The translations under genes were made by a program, and so were the position numbers. From positions 1 to 62,735 of the forward strand of contig CANJKA010000008.1 of assembly GCA_947474675.1 (NCBI GenBank): DNA of 62,735 nt, given 5' to 3'. The DNA comes from Flavobacteriales bacterium (lineage in GTDB: Bacteria > Bacteroidota > Bacteroidia > Flavobacteriales_D > Crocinitomicaceae). Shown in pieces: positions 9,122 through 18,015 of the stretch (position 1 is the first letter of the stretch; each line of letters begins with the position of its first letter). Below the pieces are notes generated by a model. It searched no databases, had not been told where the DNA came from, and saw only the letters and a list, made by a program, of their open reading frames with translations.

Positions 9122-10537
9122 ATGAAAATCGAACAAATTTATACTGGCTGTATAGCTCATGCTGCTTATTACATCGAAAACAATGGAGAAGTTGCTATTT
9201 TTGATCCACTTAGAGATGTTATTCCTTACATCGAAAAGGCTAAAAATGATAATGCAACTATCAAATATGTATTTGAAACTCATTTTCATGCGGATTTTGT
9301 TAGTGGTCATTTAGATTTAGCACAAAAAACAGGTGCACAAATTGTATATGGGCCAACAGCAAAACCTGAATTCGAATCAATAGTAGCTGTTGATAATCAA
9401 GAATTTAAAGTTGGAGATTATACGGTTCGAGCACTTCATACTCCAGGACATACAATGGAAAGTACGACTTATTTAATAATCGATGAAAATGGAGTTAATC
9501 ATGCAATAATTACAGGTGATACTTTATTTATAGGAGATGTTGGTCGACCAGACTTAGCTCAACATATTATTCCAGGATTGACAGAAGAAATTCTCGCAGG
9601 GTATTTATACGACTCGTTAAGAAATAAAATAATGCCTTTAAGTGATGATTTAATTGTCTATCCTAATCATGGTGCAGGCAGTGCTTGTGGTAAAAACATG
9701 AGTAAAGAAACAACGGACACTTTAGGGAATCAAAAAAGAACAAATTATGCTTTAGATACTGATTTATCTAAAAAAGAATTCATCAAAGTTGTTTTGAGTG
9801 GATTAACTCCTCCTCCTGCTTATTTCCCTAAAAATGTTCTTTTAAATATTAATGGGTATGAAAATTTAGACGAAGTTCTTTTGAGAGGAGATATCGCTAT
9901 TTCATCATCTGAATTTGAAGACTTCATAGATCACAAAGAAATTTTAATTTTAGACTGCAGACCAGCATCAGAATTTTCTGAAGGATTTATACCTCACAGT
10001 TTAAACATTGGCTTAGAAAGTAATTTTGCTATGTGGGTTGGAGAATTAATCCCTGACCTTAACCATAAAATTGCACTTGTTTGTCCAGAAGGAAAAGAAG
10101 AAGAAGCATTAATTAGATTATCTAGAATTGGATTTGATAATTCTATCGGCTATTTAGAAGGTGGTTTTAAAGCTTGGTTGAAAGCGAATAAAGAAATCAA
10201 TACAATTCAAAGAATTTCAGCAACTGAATTATCCAATCGCTTAAATACTGAAAAACCACTTATTATAGATGTTCGTAAGAAAAGTGAATTTGAATCTGAA
10301 CATATTGAGAATGTAGTTAATATTCCATTGAATGAATTAGAAAATAGAATTCTTGAATTCCCTAAAAAAGAGGCGTTCATCATTCATTGTGCTGGTGGAT
10401 ATAGAAGTATGATTGCTTCTTCAATTTTAAAACGTCATGACATCACTAATTTTGTTGATGTCATAGGAGGAATGGGAGAAATATCAAAAACGAATATCCC
10501 TTTATCGAAATTTGTTTGTCCAACTTCAATGCTTTAA
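9122..10537 (+). CDS. Persulfide dioxygenase-like MBL hydrolase fused to two rhodanese domains
   Basis: Residues 1-230 form a metallo-beta-lactamase fold: THFHADF gives His54, His56 and Asp58, then His110 (TPGHTME) and Asp133 (TGDTLFIGDVGRPDL). This fits the mononuclear iron site of ETHE1-type persulfide dioxygenases. The usual second-site His after Asp58 is Phe. Two rhodanese domains follow. The first (about 265-355) has the loop CPEGKEEE; the second (about 365-465) has CAGGYRS. Both keep their sulfur-carrying Cys. The family oxidises glutathione or low-molecular-weight persulfides to sulfite, with rhodanese passing sulfane sulfur. Cytoplasmic; no signal peptide. No sulfide:quinone reductase is nearby. 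Confidence 0.88.
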   Translation: MKIEQIYTGCIAHAAYYIENNGEVAIFDPLRDVIPYIEKAKNDNATIKYVFETHFHADFVSGHLDLAQKTGAQIVYGPTAKPEFESIVAVDNQEFKVGDYTVRALHTPGHTMESTTYLIIDENGVNHAIITGDTLFIGDVGRPDLAQHIIPGLTEEILAGYLYDSLRNKIMPLSDDLIVYPNHGAGSACGKNMSKETTDTLGNQKRTNYALDTDLSKKEFIKVVLSGLTPPPAYFPKNVLLNINGYENLDEVLLRGDIAISSSEFEDFIDHKEILILDCRPASEFSEGFIPHSLNIGLESNFAMWVGELIPDLNHKIALVCPEGKEEEALIRLSRIGFDNSIGYLEGGFKAWLKANKEINTIQRISATELSNRLNTEKPLIIDVRKKSEFESEHIENVVNIPLNELENRILEFPKKEAFIIHCAGGYRSMIASSILKRHDITNFVDVIGGMGEISKTNIPLSKFVCPTSML

Positions 10538-10707
10538 ATAGACGTTAGATACGCTTCGCTTTAGACGTTAGATCGCGTTGCTCTTAGACTTTTCTATGTT
10601 TTAAACACAGTTCATCAGTCTTTGAGCAAAGCGATCTTCACGGCACTATCGTTTGTTCTTCGAGAGGAATTCTCTCTCTTCTTTGAGCGAAGCGGTCTAA
10701 TGTCTAA
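10538..10707. repeat. Inverted-repeat block between convergent genes
   Basis: The left part (about 10534-10560) reads TAGACGTTAGATACGCTTCG, and the right part (10686-10707) is its imperfect complement, AGCGAAGCGGTCTAATGTCT. Inner half-copies contain ATCGCGTTGCTC and GAGCAAAGCGAT, which also pair. It may act as a hairpin between the convergent persulfide dioxygenase and AIM24 genes, though it lacks the T-run of an intrinsic terminator. Confidence 0.55.
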
Positions 10708-10708
10708 A

Positions 10709-11395
10709 TTAATCCTTGCTTTTCTTTGGTCTAAAAGGATTTACCCATCCAATAAACGGTTGAATTTTTCGAGTCTGAATCCAAACTTTTCCCTTTCCTG
10801 TAAAACGACAAACTAAACCTTCTCCAGAAAAGAAAAGTGACTTATACCCACCAACTCTTGAAATAGAATATTCTAATCCTTCAGTAAAAGCAACAATATG
10901 ACCTGTATCAACAACATATCCGTCTTCTACATCTATTTCTAAAATCCCTCCATAAGAGTTAAACCAAAGATCACCTTCACCTGAACATCTGATCAAGAAA
11001 AAACTTTCCCCTGAGAAAAACCCTTTTGAAAAACCTTGCCATTTACTCTCTACATTAACACCTTCAGTTGCCGCAACAAAAGCTGTATTTTGTAAATAAA
11101 TAGTTTGATTTTCTAAATAAACATGATCAACATCACCGGGACAAGCTGGAGCAATTTGAATTTGCCCACTTCCATTTTTTGCAGTATATTCATTAATAAA
11201 AAGAGACTCACCCGAAAGAAAACGAGAAAAACCACCTTTCAATTTTGTTTTCATTTCAATATTTGTATCCATAGTTGCCATTGCAGCTGCTTCAACTTTT
11301 AATTTTTTTCCTGAAGGAATTTGAACCGTTATAAAGCCATAATCTGGTTTACAATCAAATCTATAATCAAACCCTTTTTTATCTGTTGTTTCCAT
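10709..11395 (-). CDS. AIM24 / TIGR00266 family protein, paralogue 1
   Basis: 228 residues with no signal peptide or membrane segment. The AIM24 pattern is clear. It shows KVEAAAMATMDTNIEM near residue 31, FLSGESLFINEYTA near 58, then AFVAATEGVNV. It ends with SYGGILEIDVEDGYVVDTGHIVAFTEGLEY and FFSGEGLVCRFTGKGKVWIQTR. The family folds as a trilobed beta-structure, and its biochemical role in bacteria is not established. This is the last of four genes in the M48-AIM24 operon, 3 nt after paralogue 2. All three paralogues share the GES[LF]F and SGEGLV signatures, so they arose by tandem duplication. Confidence 0.9.
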   Translation of the reverse strand: METTDKKGFDYRFDCKPDYGFITVQIPSGKKLKVEAAAMATMDTNIEMKTKLKGGFSRFLSGESLFINEYTAKNGSGQIQIAPACPGDVDHVYLENQTIYLQNTAFVAATEGVNVESKWQGFSKGFFSGESFFLIRCSGEGDLWFNSYGGILEIDVEDGYVVDTGHIVAFTEGLEYSISRVGGYKSLFFSGEGLVCRFTGKGKVWIQTRKIQPFIGWVNPFRPKKSKD

Positions 11396-11398
11396 AAT

Positions 11399-12112
11399 TT
11401 ATCTTGGTTTAAGTTTAGATCCTAAAATAGAACCAAATGAGGATGAATTGTGAGATTGAACCCAAACGGTTCCTTTCCCTTTAAACTTGCAAACTAATCC
11501 TTCTCCTCCAAGAATTGAACTTACCCAGCTTTTTCCAGCTTTTGTTAAATAAAAATTCAATGATTCTTCAAAAGCAACGATATGTCCTGTATCTACGATA
11601 TGCTCCCCATCAATATGAATCGGATAAATTGCTCCGAAAGAATTCACAATAACAGTTCCGTTTCCTCTTACTTTCAACCAAAACAAGCTTTCTTTTGAAA
11701 CTAAATTTTTAAATCCTTGCCAACTTAAATCAATATCAATATCTGAATTACTAGCAACATAAGAACCACCTTGAACAATTAAAGCGTCCCCGTTTAATTG
11801 ATGAACAAACATATCTCCAGCATGAGTAGCCCCTAACCAAACACTTCCTCCAGTTGCTCCTCCGTTGTAATGATTCAAGAAAAAACTTTCTCCAGAAATC
11901 ATTCTTTTGATTCCTTTCATAATTCCTCCTGAATTCTTTTTGTGAGTCGTTGTTGTCATTGTAATTGAAGGACTCATCGCTATCATTGCTCCAGCTTCAG
12001 CCGTAAAATCTTGGCCTGGAGCTAATTTAATTTCTGCAGCAGTTGAACCTGGTTGCATTTTGAGATGCACATCTAATCTAGATGTCAACCCATTATTTGT
12101 TTCCATTTCCAT
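11399..12112 (-). CDS. AIM24 / TIGR00266 family protein, paralogue 2
   Basis: 237 residues. Diagnostic segments are FTAEAGAMIAMSPSITM, MISGESFFLNHYNGG, SYVASNSDIDID, IVDTGHIVAFEESLNFYL and LGGEGLVCKFKGKGTVWVQ. A short Gly/Lys-rich insertion (HKKNSGGIMKGIKRM) distinguishes it from paralogue 1. Two ATGs (12112 and 12106) are possible; the first is given. It starts 6 nt after the stop of paralogue 3, so expression is almost certainly joint. It may form hetero-oligomers with its neighbours, which is inference. Confidence 0.9.
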   Translation of the reverse strand: MEMETNNGLTSRLDVHLKMQPGSTAAEIKLAPGQDFTAEAGAMIAMSPSITMTTTTHKKNSGGIMKGIKRMISGESFFLNHYNGGATGGSVWLGATHAGDMFVHQLNGDALIVQGGSYVASNSDIDIDLSWQGFKNLVSKESLFWLKVRGNGTVIVNSFGAIYPIHIDGEHIVDTGHIVAFEESLNFYLTKAGKSWVSSILGGEGLVCKFKGKGTVWVQSHNSSSFGSILGSKLKPR

Positions 12113-12118
12113 AATATC

Positions 12119-12778
12119 TTATAAATGTCTATTAACCCATGAAGCCAATCCCGAAAGATTTCTTGTCTGGATATAAATTTTACCCGATCCTTTTACTCTT
12201 GTCACCAAACCTTCACCTCCAAAAATGCTACTAATTAATCCTCCTGAAAGTTGTGGTTTCAATTTCATTGTTGGTTCGTACCCAACTAAATGGCCTGAAT
12301 CAACAATGTATTCGCCATTCACTTCTTGTTCAATTATACCTCCATAAGAACCGAAATAAACATTTCCTGTTCCAGAAACTACTAATTTAAAAAGACCTTC
12401 TCTTCCAATAAAAGAACCTAATCCAGCCCATTTAACACCTAATTTCACACCTGGATCTGAAGCTATATATGCTCCGTTTTGAAGACAATAAGATTCACCA
12501 TTCAAAGAACGAACTTCGATATCTCCTGGAGTTGCTTGAGTTAATGTCAAAAACAAAGGAGCACTCGTATTGTTGGTAAAATGATTGATAAATAAACTTT
12601 CTCCACCAAATACTTTTTTAAGCAAAGCTTTAAAGATTCCACCATTAAATTTTGCAGTCATATCTAGATCTGCTGACATTGTCGCCATCGCATCAGCTTC
12701 AGCAATAAAAACTTCACTTGGTTGGAGCTCTATTTTCATATAAGCAAAAACTGGTTTTCCTTCTATTTCTATTTTCAT
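12119..12778 (-). CDS. AIM24 / TIGR00266 family protein, paralogue 3
   Basis: 219 residues, the AIM24 copy nearest the protease gene. Diagnostic segments are FIAEADAMATMSADLDM, VFGGESLFINHFTNN, GSYGGIIEQEVNGEYIVD and FGGEGLVTRVKGSGKIYIQTR. It has no export signal. It follows the M48 gene by 50 nt and precedes paralogue 2 by 6 nt. The divergence between copies (for example different central loops) suggests an old duplication kept by selection rather than a recent amplification. Confidence 0.9.
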   Translation of the reverse strand: MKIEIEGKPVFAYMKIELQPSEVFIAEADAMATMSADLDMTAKFNGGIFKALLKKVFGGESLFINHFTNNTSAPLFLTLTQATPGDIEVRSLNGESYCLQNGAYIASDPGVKLGVKWAGLGSFIGREGLFKLVVSGTGNVYFGSYGGIIEQEVNGEYIVDSGHLVGYEPTMKLKPQLSGGLISSIFGGEGLVTRVKGSGKIYIQTRNLSGLASWVNRHL

Positions 12779-12828
12779 ATATATTCTATTTATTTTAAGA
12801 TAGTTACAAACATAAAAGCTGTATTTAT

Positions 12829-13932
12829 TTACATTTTTGATTTAAAAGAGTTTTTAAAAGATACGAAATCATTTCCTATTAATTTAAAATTAACAGAGCT
12901 TTCTTTTAATTTTGCTTTTAAATTTTTTATACGATTTTTAGTTTCGGGATGAGTTGACATAAAAGCGAGATACCCATCCATTTTTGTTCCGTGTTTTTTA
13001 TCCAATGTTTCAAAAAATGAAATCATTCCTTTTGGATTAATATGTCCTTTTACTAAATATCCCCAACCTGTTTCATCAGCTTCCGTTTCAAACGCTCTAC
13101 TATTTGACAATGAAGCTAATTCACCGCCTAGATTCCCAATTGTACCTGCCAATGCTGTAACATCTCCAATTAAAGTAGAAAGAATTACATATAATCCCAT
13201 GTTATTAATAATCCCTCGAATATGGTGTCTTCGAGTTACGTGAGCTAACTCATGACTTAAAACACCTAAAACTTCTTCCCAAGATTTAGAATTTTCTAAT
13301 AATCCTGATTGGATTATTACTTTTCCTCCAGGTAAAGCAAAGGCATTTATGCTAGGGTCTTCCACAAAATAAAGCTCTATTTTAACACCTTGCTTTTCAA
13401 TTTGGTTTAATAAAGGCTTCGCAACTTCAAGAAAAACTTTTTTAAGTGAGTCATTTTCAACTATTTTATATTGTCCTGAAATTGTTTTAAAAAGTTGGTC
13501 ACCCGCTTTTTTCTCCCATTCACGAGGAACTTGATTTGCTAATTTTTCAACAAAATAATCTTTTGCTAAGTATGCTCCTAAAATCAATAAAATAAAGAAC
13601 GATAAAACATAAATTGAGCTAAATATAATTTTCCTCACCACCTTTTTAGATGATTTTAATTGACCAGCTAGCAGATGATTATTAATTAAAAATTCATTCT
13701 TCAATACCTTTTTATCATCCGTATAAATCGAAAGATCATTTATGTTGCAATCACTAAAAAAGATTAATCTATTTCCTGCACCACCAGCAGTAATTTTTAA
13801 AAAAGTATTAGAAATTTCAATTGTTTTTGAATCAGATAAAAATTCTACTCTATCGCTATAAATTGTTAACACCCCTGAAACACGGCCTGAGCTTATAGTA
13901 GTATCGATTAGTATTGCTTCGTAATTTTTCAA
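12829..13932 (-). CDS. M48-family membrane metalloprotease with N-terminal PH/GRAM-like domain
   Basis: 367 residues. Residues 1-90 are a small beta-rich domain (SGRVSGVLTIYSDRVEFL) resembling a GRAM/PH fold. One transmembrane helix spans about 101-122. The M48 catalytic domain carries HELAH at 227-231, with the third zinc ligand probably Glu282 in RAFETEAD. STHPETKNRI near the C-terminus is typical of M48. The catalytic domain is probably periplasmic and the PH-like part cytoplasmic, or the reverse. The only workable start is TTG at 13932, because an in-frame stop lies 9 codons or fewer upstream and no ATG follows nearby. It leads the operon with three AIM24 genes. Confidence 0.88.
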   Translation of the reverse strand: MKNYEAILIDTTISSGRVSGVLTIYSDRVEFLSDSKTIEISNTFLKITAGGAGNRLIFFSDCNINDLSIYTDDKKVLKNEFLINNHLLAGQLKSSKKVVRKIIFSSIYVLSFFILLILGAYLAKDYFVEKLANQVPREWEKKAGDQLFKTISGQYKIVENDSLKKVFLEVAKPLLNQIEKQGVKIELYFVEDPSINAFALPGGKVIIQSGLLENSKSWEEVLGVLSHELAHVTRRHHIRGIINNMGLYVILSTLIGDVTALAGTIGNLGGELASLSNSRAFETEADETGWGYLVKGHINPKGMISFFETLDKKHGTKMDGYLAFMSTHPETKNRIKNLKAKLKESSVNFKLIGNDFVSFKNSFKSKM

Positions 13933-14067
13933 TGATAAAATTTAAAGATTAATTAATGTAAAGCTAACAAAATATATTTAAGTTACGGAAAAATTAAAAA
14001 TTAATATAATTAATAAATAGTTAAACTAAAAACATTAATTAACTTTAGTAAAAAGAAAATCTATAAC

Positions 14068-14631
14068 ATGACTTATTATCCCAAAAAGCATCAACGCCGT
14101 TCCATCCGATTAAAAGGATATGATTATTCCCAAGAAGGTTTATATTTTATCACCATGGTTTGCCAAGATCGAGCCCATTTGTTCGGTAAAATTACAAATG
14201 GTAAAATGATTTTAAATGAAGCAGGAAAAATTGCTCATCAATGTTGGTTAGAAATACCAGCACATTTTCCAAATGTTGTTTTACATGAATTCGTAATAAT
14301 GCCAAATCATGTGCATGGTGTGATTGAAATCGTAACGACTGATGGGACGGATGGGACGGGGACGGATGGGACGGCGGTAAGGGCGAAAAATATTTCGCCA
14401 CTACTGCCACTACCTCGATCCCCATCCCGAACCGTCGGTTCAATCGTCCGCGGTTTCAAAATTGGTGTCACCAAATGGATGCGTCAAAACACAACTATTC
14501 AAAACGTTTGGCTACGTAATTATTACGAACACATAATACGTAACGACAATTCTTACAACCGTATATCAACTTACATCATCAACAATCCATCAAAATGGGA
14601 AGAAGATATGTTTCTTAAAAAAACAAATTAA
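14068..14631 (+). CDS. REP-associated tyrosine transposase (RAYT, IS200-like Y1 family)
   Basis: 187 residues. The HUH motif is at His81-Val-His83 (IMPNHVHGVIE). The catalytic Tyr is probably Tyr169 in TYIINNPSKW. The N-terminus (HQRRSIRLKGYDYSQEGLYFIT) is typical of RAYTs in Bacteroidota. Residues about 90-105 are a Thr/Asp/Gly low-complexity linker coded by GGGACGG repeats. RAYTs are single-copy domesticated Y1 transposases that nick and join single-stranded REP hairpins marked by a GTAG or GGAG tetranucleotide. No terminal IS ends flank the gene. A REP-like GTAG hairpin lies 9 kb away at 23246-23288. The frame is intact, so it is probably functional. Confidence 0.88.
   Translation: MTYYPKKHQRRSIRLKGYDYSQEGLYFITMVCQDRAHLFGKITNGKMILNEAGKIAHQCWLEIPAHFPNVVLHEFVIMPNHVHGVIEIVTTDGTDGTGTDGTAVRAKNISPLLPLPRSPSRTVGSIVRGFKIGVTKWMRQNTTIQNVWLRNYYEHIIRNDNSYNRISTYIINNPSKWEEDMFLKKTN
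14344..14370 (+). other. Predicted G-quadruplex motif inside the RAYT gene
   Basis: Four G-runs of three or four bases are separated by loops of 6, 2 and 6 nt (ACGGAT, AC, ACGGAT), which meets the usual G3N1-7 rule. It codes for the Gly-Thr-Asp linker. A perfect 7-bp hairpin with an AATA loop (14382-14399; arms GGCGAAA and TTTCGCC) follows 11 nt later. Confidence 0.6.
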
Positions 14632-14805
14632 AAAAAATACAACCCCCAAGTTTTACATACGATAACAAACTGATAAACAGCAAATACAATTACAACACCT
14701 CCCTAATGTTGAAAACTTATTCTTTAATTAATGACAAGATCTTTGTAATTTCGTCAGGCTAAAAAATGCTTAATCATTTTAAGCAAAAATTAAAACTTTA
14801 AAACT

Positions 14806-15906
14806 ATGAAAATGAAAAATCGATTTTTTCTTTCTCTCTCCTTGTTCGTAACATTTACAAGTGTTGCTCAATTGGAAGAATTAACTCCTCACGAAAAAGC
14901 GTATAGTGATTCAATTGCGTCTTTAAATTCAAAAAATGCAGTTACTGCTCAAAGTCAAACTTGTTATAATAATGGAATTAAGTTTTTCAGTGAAAAAAAT
15001 TATACTGCTGCCATTGAGCAATTTGCCAACTCAATAAAAGCTGATCCAAAATTCACTGCAGCTTTTTATAACAAAGGTGTATCTGAAAATGAAGCTGAAA
15101 AATTCAATGACGCTGTTAAAACATTAGATCAATTAATTGCAATCGACCCATCTTATTCTAAAGCTTATTTCCAAAGAGCCAGAGCCTTACAAGGAAGTAA
15201 TGATTATTTAAAAGCTGAACTTGATTATACTAAATCTATTCAATTAGATCCTAAAAACGCGAAAGCATATTATAATTTCGGAACTTTAAAATTTTTACAG
15301 TTAGATTATCCTGAAGCGATTAAACACTTTACAACTGCTATTACTTTAGATCCAAATTTTGCGTTTGCCTATAACGATAGAGGGAGTTGCCATAGAATGA
15401 TGAATAACTTCCCAAAAGCTATTTTAGATTATGAAGAAGCTGTCAAAAAGAATCCAAAATTGGCTTTTGTTTTAAATAACATTGGTACAACAAAAAAGAA
15501 AATGAAAGATTATGCTGGAGCAATGGCCGCTTTTAATCGTGCTATTTCTGTTGACCCAAATTTTTACATGGCGTATAACAATAGAGGTGTATCTCAATTA
15601 GAACAAGGTAAATTAGAGGACGCTAAAAAAGATTTTGAAAAAACGCTTCAATTAAATCCAAAATACGCTGCAGCTTCATCGAATTTAAGTGCGATATATT
15701 TCAAACAAAAGGATTATAAAAAAGCTTTAGAATATGCAAACGCTGCAATAACTAATGATCCTAATTATGCAAATGCTTATGTAAACAGAGGGATGGCAAA
15801 AGAAATGTTAAGAGACATGGAAGGTGCTTGTAAAGACTGGCATAAAGCAAAAGATTTAGGTGCTGATTTAGGTAAATCATATTATTCAGAAAACTGTAAC
15901 AACTAA
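14806..15906 (+). CDS. Exported tetratricopeptide-repeat protein
   Basis: 366 residues with a signal peptide (MKMKNRFFLSLSLFVTFTSVAQ). About nine consecutive TPR units follow from residue 55 to the end. Each has an A[YF].N.G start and a DP.. turn (for example AYNDRG, AYNNRG, AYVNRG). The C-terminus (GACKDWHKAKDLGADLGKSY) is a form common in secreted Bacteroidota TPR proteins. It should act as a protein-interaction scaffold in the periplasm. Two ATGs (14806 and 14812) are possible. The gene lies 11 nt upstream of the OmpA/PD40 gene, so the two probably form a transcription unit and may interact. Confidence 0.85.
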   Translation: MKMKNRFFLSLSLFVTFTSVAQLEELTPHEKAYSDSIASLNSKNAVTAQSQTCYNNGIKFFSEKNYTAAIEQFANSIKADPKFTAAFYNKGVSENEAEKFNDAVKTLDQLIAIDPSYSKAYFQRARALQGSNDYLKAELDYTKSIQLDPKNAKAYYNFGTLKFLQLDYPEAIKHFTTAITLDPNFAFAYNDRGSCHRMMNNFPKAILDYEEAVKKNPKLAFVLNNIGTTKKKMKDYAGAMAAFNRAISVDPNFYMAYNNRGVSQLEQGKLEDAKKDFEKTLQLNPKYAAASSNLSAIYFKQKDYKKALEYANAAITNDPNYANAYVNRGMAKEMLRDMEGACKDWHKAKDLGADLGKSYYSENCNN

Positions 15907-15917
15907 TTGTAGACTCC

Positions 15918-17987
15918 ATGTTAAAAACATATATAACACTCATTATAATTGCTGTAAGCTCATCTTTTTACAGTCAAAATATAGAATTTAAATCTGCTAA
16001 TTTCAAAGACAAAAAAGAAGAATTTAAAAAAATTGAAGATATATTAGCCTTAGGTGACGTTTCTTTTCAATTAGCTAACGAAGCTTTTTTTATGGTAAAA
16101 AGTCCTGGTACAAATTACCAAAAAGCATTAATTCAATTCGAAATAGCTCAAAAATTCAACCCTAATAATGCTGAATTAAATTTTAAAATAGGGGCTTGTC
16201 ATGCAAATTCTAGCAATCCATTCAAATCAATTGAATATATTAAAAGAGCAAAAACGTTAGACCCATTATGTAATCCATTTTTAAATTATTTTTATGGATA
16301 TGCCATGCAATTAGAAGGGAAGTTTGATGAAGCAACAAAATCATATACTCTTTTTGAAACAGAATATAAAAAAGCAGATGAATTTGCAAAATTTGTGACG
16401 CAGAGAAAAAAAGAATGTGCTGCGGCTAAAACATCTTTCAGCAAACCAATTAGAGCTTGGGTTGATTTAGTACCTGAATTAAATACTCCTCAAGATGATT
16501 ATGCACCTTCAATTTCAACAGATGGATCTGAATTAATTTTCACTTCTAACAGAGAAAATGGTCATCCTGTTAATGAATTTGGAAACCACGATAAAGACAT
16601 CTACACATCTTCATTAAATAATGGTGTATGGTCTTCACCAAAACAAGTATCTGGTGGTGTGAATTCTTTACTGGATGATGTTTCAAGTAATCTAAGTTTT
16701 GACGGTACAAAAATGTTAATGAGTAGAGAATCTGCTGGACAAATAGATTTATATGAAAGTAAACTAAAAGGATTAGAGTGGTCTGACCCTAAAATGCTAC
16801 ACTTTCAAATATCTTCGTCTAAAGCAAATGAAGAATATGCATCGTATAGTGAAGATGGATGGTGTATTTATTTCACAAGAGACAACGATAACAGAGGAAA
16901 TGGTTATGATATTTTCAGTTCAGCTGTTCAAAACAAATCAGTTCAGGATTTTATGGCGGCAAGTACTATTACTCCAATGAATTCTAAATTTAACGATGGT
17001 CCAATTTATCTAACAATTGATGGAGAAACAATGTATATCGCTTCTGAAGGACATGAATCAATTGGTGGTTATGACATTTTTGTCTCAATGAAAAAAGGTG
17101 GTATTTGGACAACTCCTGTAAATCTTGGATATCCGATAAACACACCTTACGATGATTTCTTTTTTGCATCTACAGCTAACGGAAAATTTGCTTATATTTC
17201 TTCGAATCGTGCAGGAGGAAAAGGTGGTTACGATATTTACAAAGTAACATTCTGGGGTCCTGAAAAAACACCAATTGCTGATGTTGAAGATTTTTTACTT
17301 TCTTCTATAGCTATGCCTATGAAAGATCACCAAATCGAAGCCTCAGTTGAAGTTCATTCAAAATCGTTTACTGTTTTTAAAGGGACTACTGTTGATGCTT
17401 TGACTAAAAAACCAATCGAATCTGAAATTGAAATCATTGATAATTCAACCGGAAAAACGATTGAAACATTTACAACAAATAGTGCTACTGGTAAATTTAT
17501 TATCACCTTAGTTTCTGGGAAAAATTATGGTATTGCTGTTAAAGCTAAGGGCTATTTATTTCATTCTGAGAATTTTGACATTCCAACAGGAAGTGGAGAT
17601 AATTTAGTCAATAAAATGATTGAATTAAAAAACATTGCTATCGGAAGCAAAATATCACTTAGAAATGTATTTTTTGATGTTGGAAAAGCGACTTTAAAAC
17701 CTGAATCAAATGGAGAGTTAGATCGTATTGTTAAGCTATTAAAAGATGTTCCAACTTTAAAAATTGAGATTTCAGGTCATACTGACAACACGGGTTCTGC
17801 AACTGTTAACGAGACTTTATCACAACAAAGAGCTGATGCTGTTATTACTTATCTAAAAAGTAAAGGTGTTGCTGCAACGCGATTAACAGCAAAAGGATAT
17901 GGTGCTTCAAAACCTGTAACTTCAAATAATACAGAAGACGGAAGACAACAAAATAGAAGAACTGAATTTGAGATAAAAGGCAACTAA
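15918..17987 (+). CDS. OmpA-family protein with TPR, beta-propeller and CRD domains (PorE-like architecture)
   Basis: 689 residues. Order: signal peptide (1-20, ending FYSQ); TPR-like helices (about 45-160); a PD40 beta-propeller (about 190-430; DDYAPSISTDGSELIFTSNR, GGYDIF, GGKGGYDIYKV). Then comes a carboxypeptidase regulatory-like domain (about 485-560; FKGTTVDALTKKPIES), and an OmpA peptidoglycan-binding domain (575-689; NVFFDVGKATLKPES, SGHTDNTGS, QNRRTEFEIKG). PorE of the T9SS has the same order and links the secretion machinery to peptidoglycan. PorE is a lipoprotein, whereas this protein has no lipobox Cys, so it may be a paralogue. Confidence 0.85.
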   Translation: MLKTYITLIIIAVSSSFYSQNIEFKSANFKDKKEEFKKIEDILALGDVSFQLANEAFFMVKSPGTNYQKALIQFEIAQKFNPNNAELNFKIGACHANSSNPFKSIEYIKRAKTLDPLCNPFLNYFYGYAMQLEGKFDEATKSYTLFETEYKKADEFAKFVTQRKKECAAAKTSFSKPIRAWVDLVPELNTPQDDYAPSISTDGSELIFTSNRENGHPVNEFGNHDKDIYTSSLNNGVWSSPKQVSGGVNSLLDDVSSNLSFDGTKMLMSRESAGQIDLYESKLKGLEWSDPKMLHFQISSSKANEEYASYSEDGWCIYFTRDNDNRGNGYDIFSSAVQNKSVQDFMAASTITPMNSKFNDGPIYLTIDGETMYIASEGHESIGGYDIFVSMKKGGIWTTPVNLGYPINTPYDDFFFASTANGKFAYISSNRAGGKGGYDIYKVTFWGPEKTPIADVEDFLLSSIAMPMKDHQIEASVEVHSKSFTVFKGTTVDALTKKPIESEIEIIDNSTGKTIETFTTNSATGKFIITLVSGKNYGIAVKAKGYLFHSENFDIPTGSGDNLVNKMIELKNIAIGSKISLRNVFFDVGKATLKPESNGELDRIVKLLKDVPTLKIEISGHTDNTGSATVNETLSQQRADAVITYLKSKGVAATRLTAKGYGASKPVTSNNTEDGRQQNRRTEFEIKGN

Positions 17988-18015
17988 TTTTATCTATTTA
18001 AATAGATTTTGATAG

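Noticed and set aside
9056..9310. 84-codon minus-strand frame at the persulfide dioxygenase start
   Set aside because: Antisense shadow of a strongly conserved gene; no independent support.
10622..10816. A 64-codon plus-strand frame between convergent genes
   Set aside because: It spans an inverted repeat and then overlaps the AIM24 gene antisense, with no recognisable protein features.
14068..14631. An active complete IS200/IS605 insertion sequence
   Set aside because: No left-end or right-end hairpins or TnpB gene beside it; the N-terminus and NNP..W Tyr motif place it with single-copy RAYTs.
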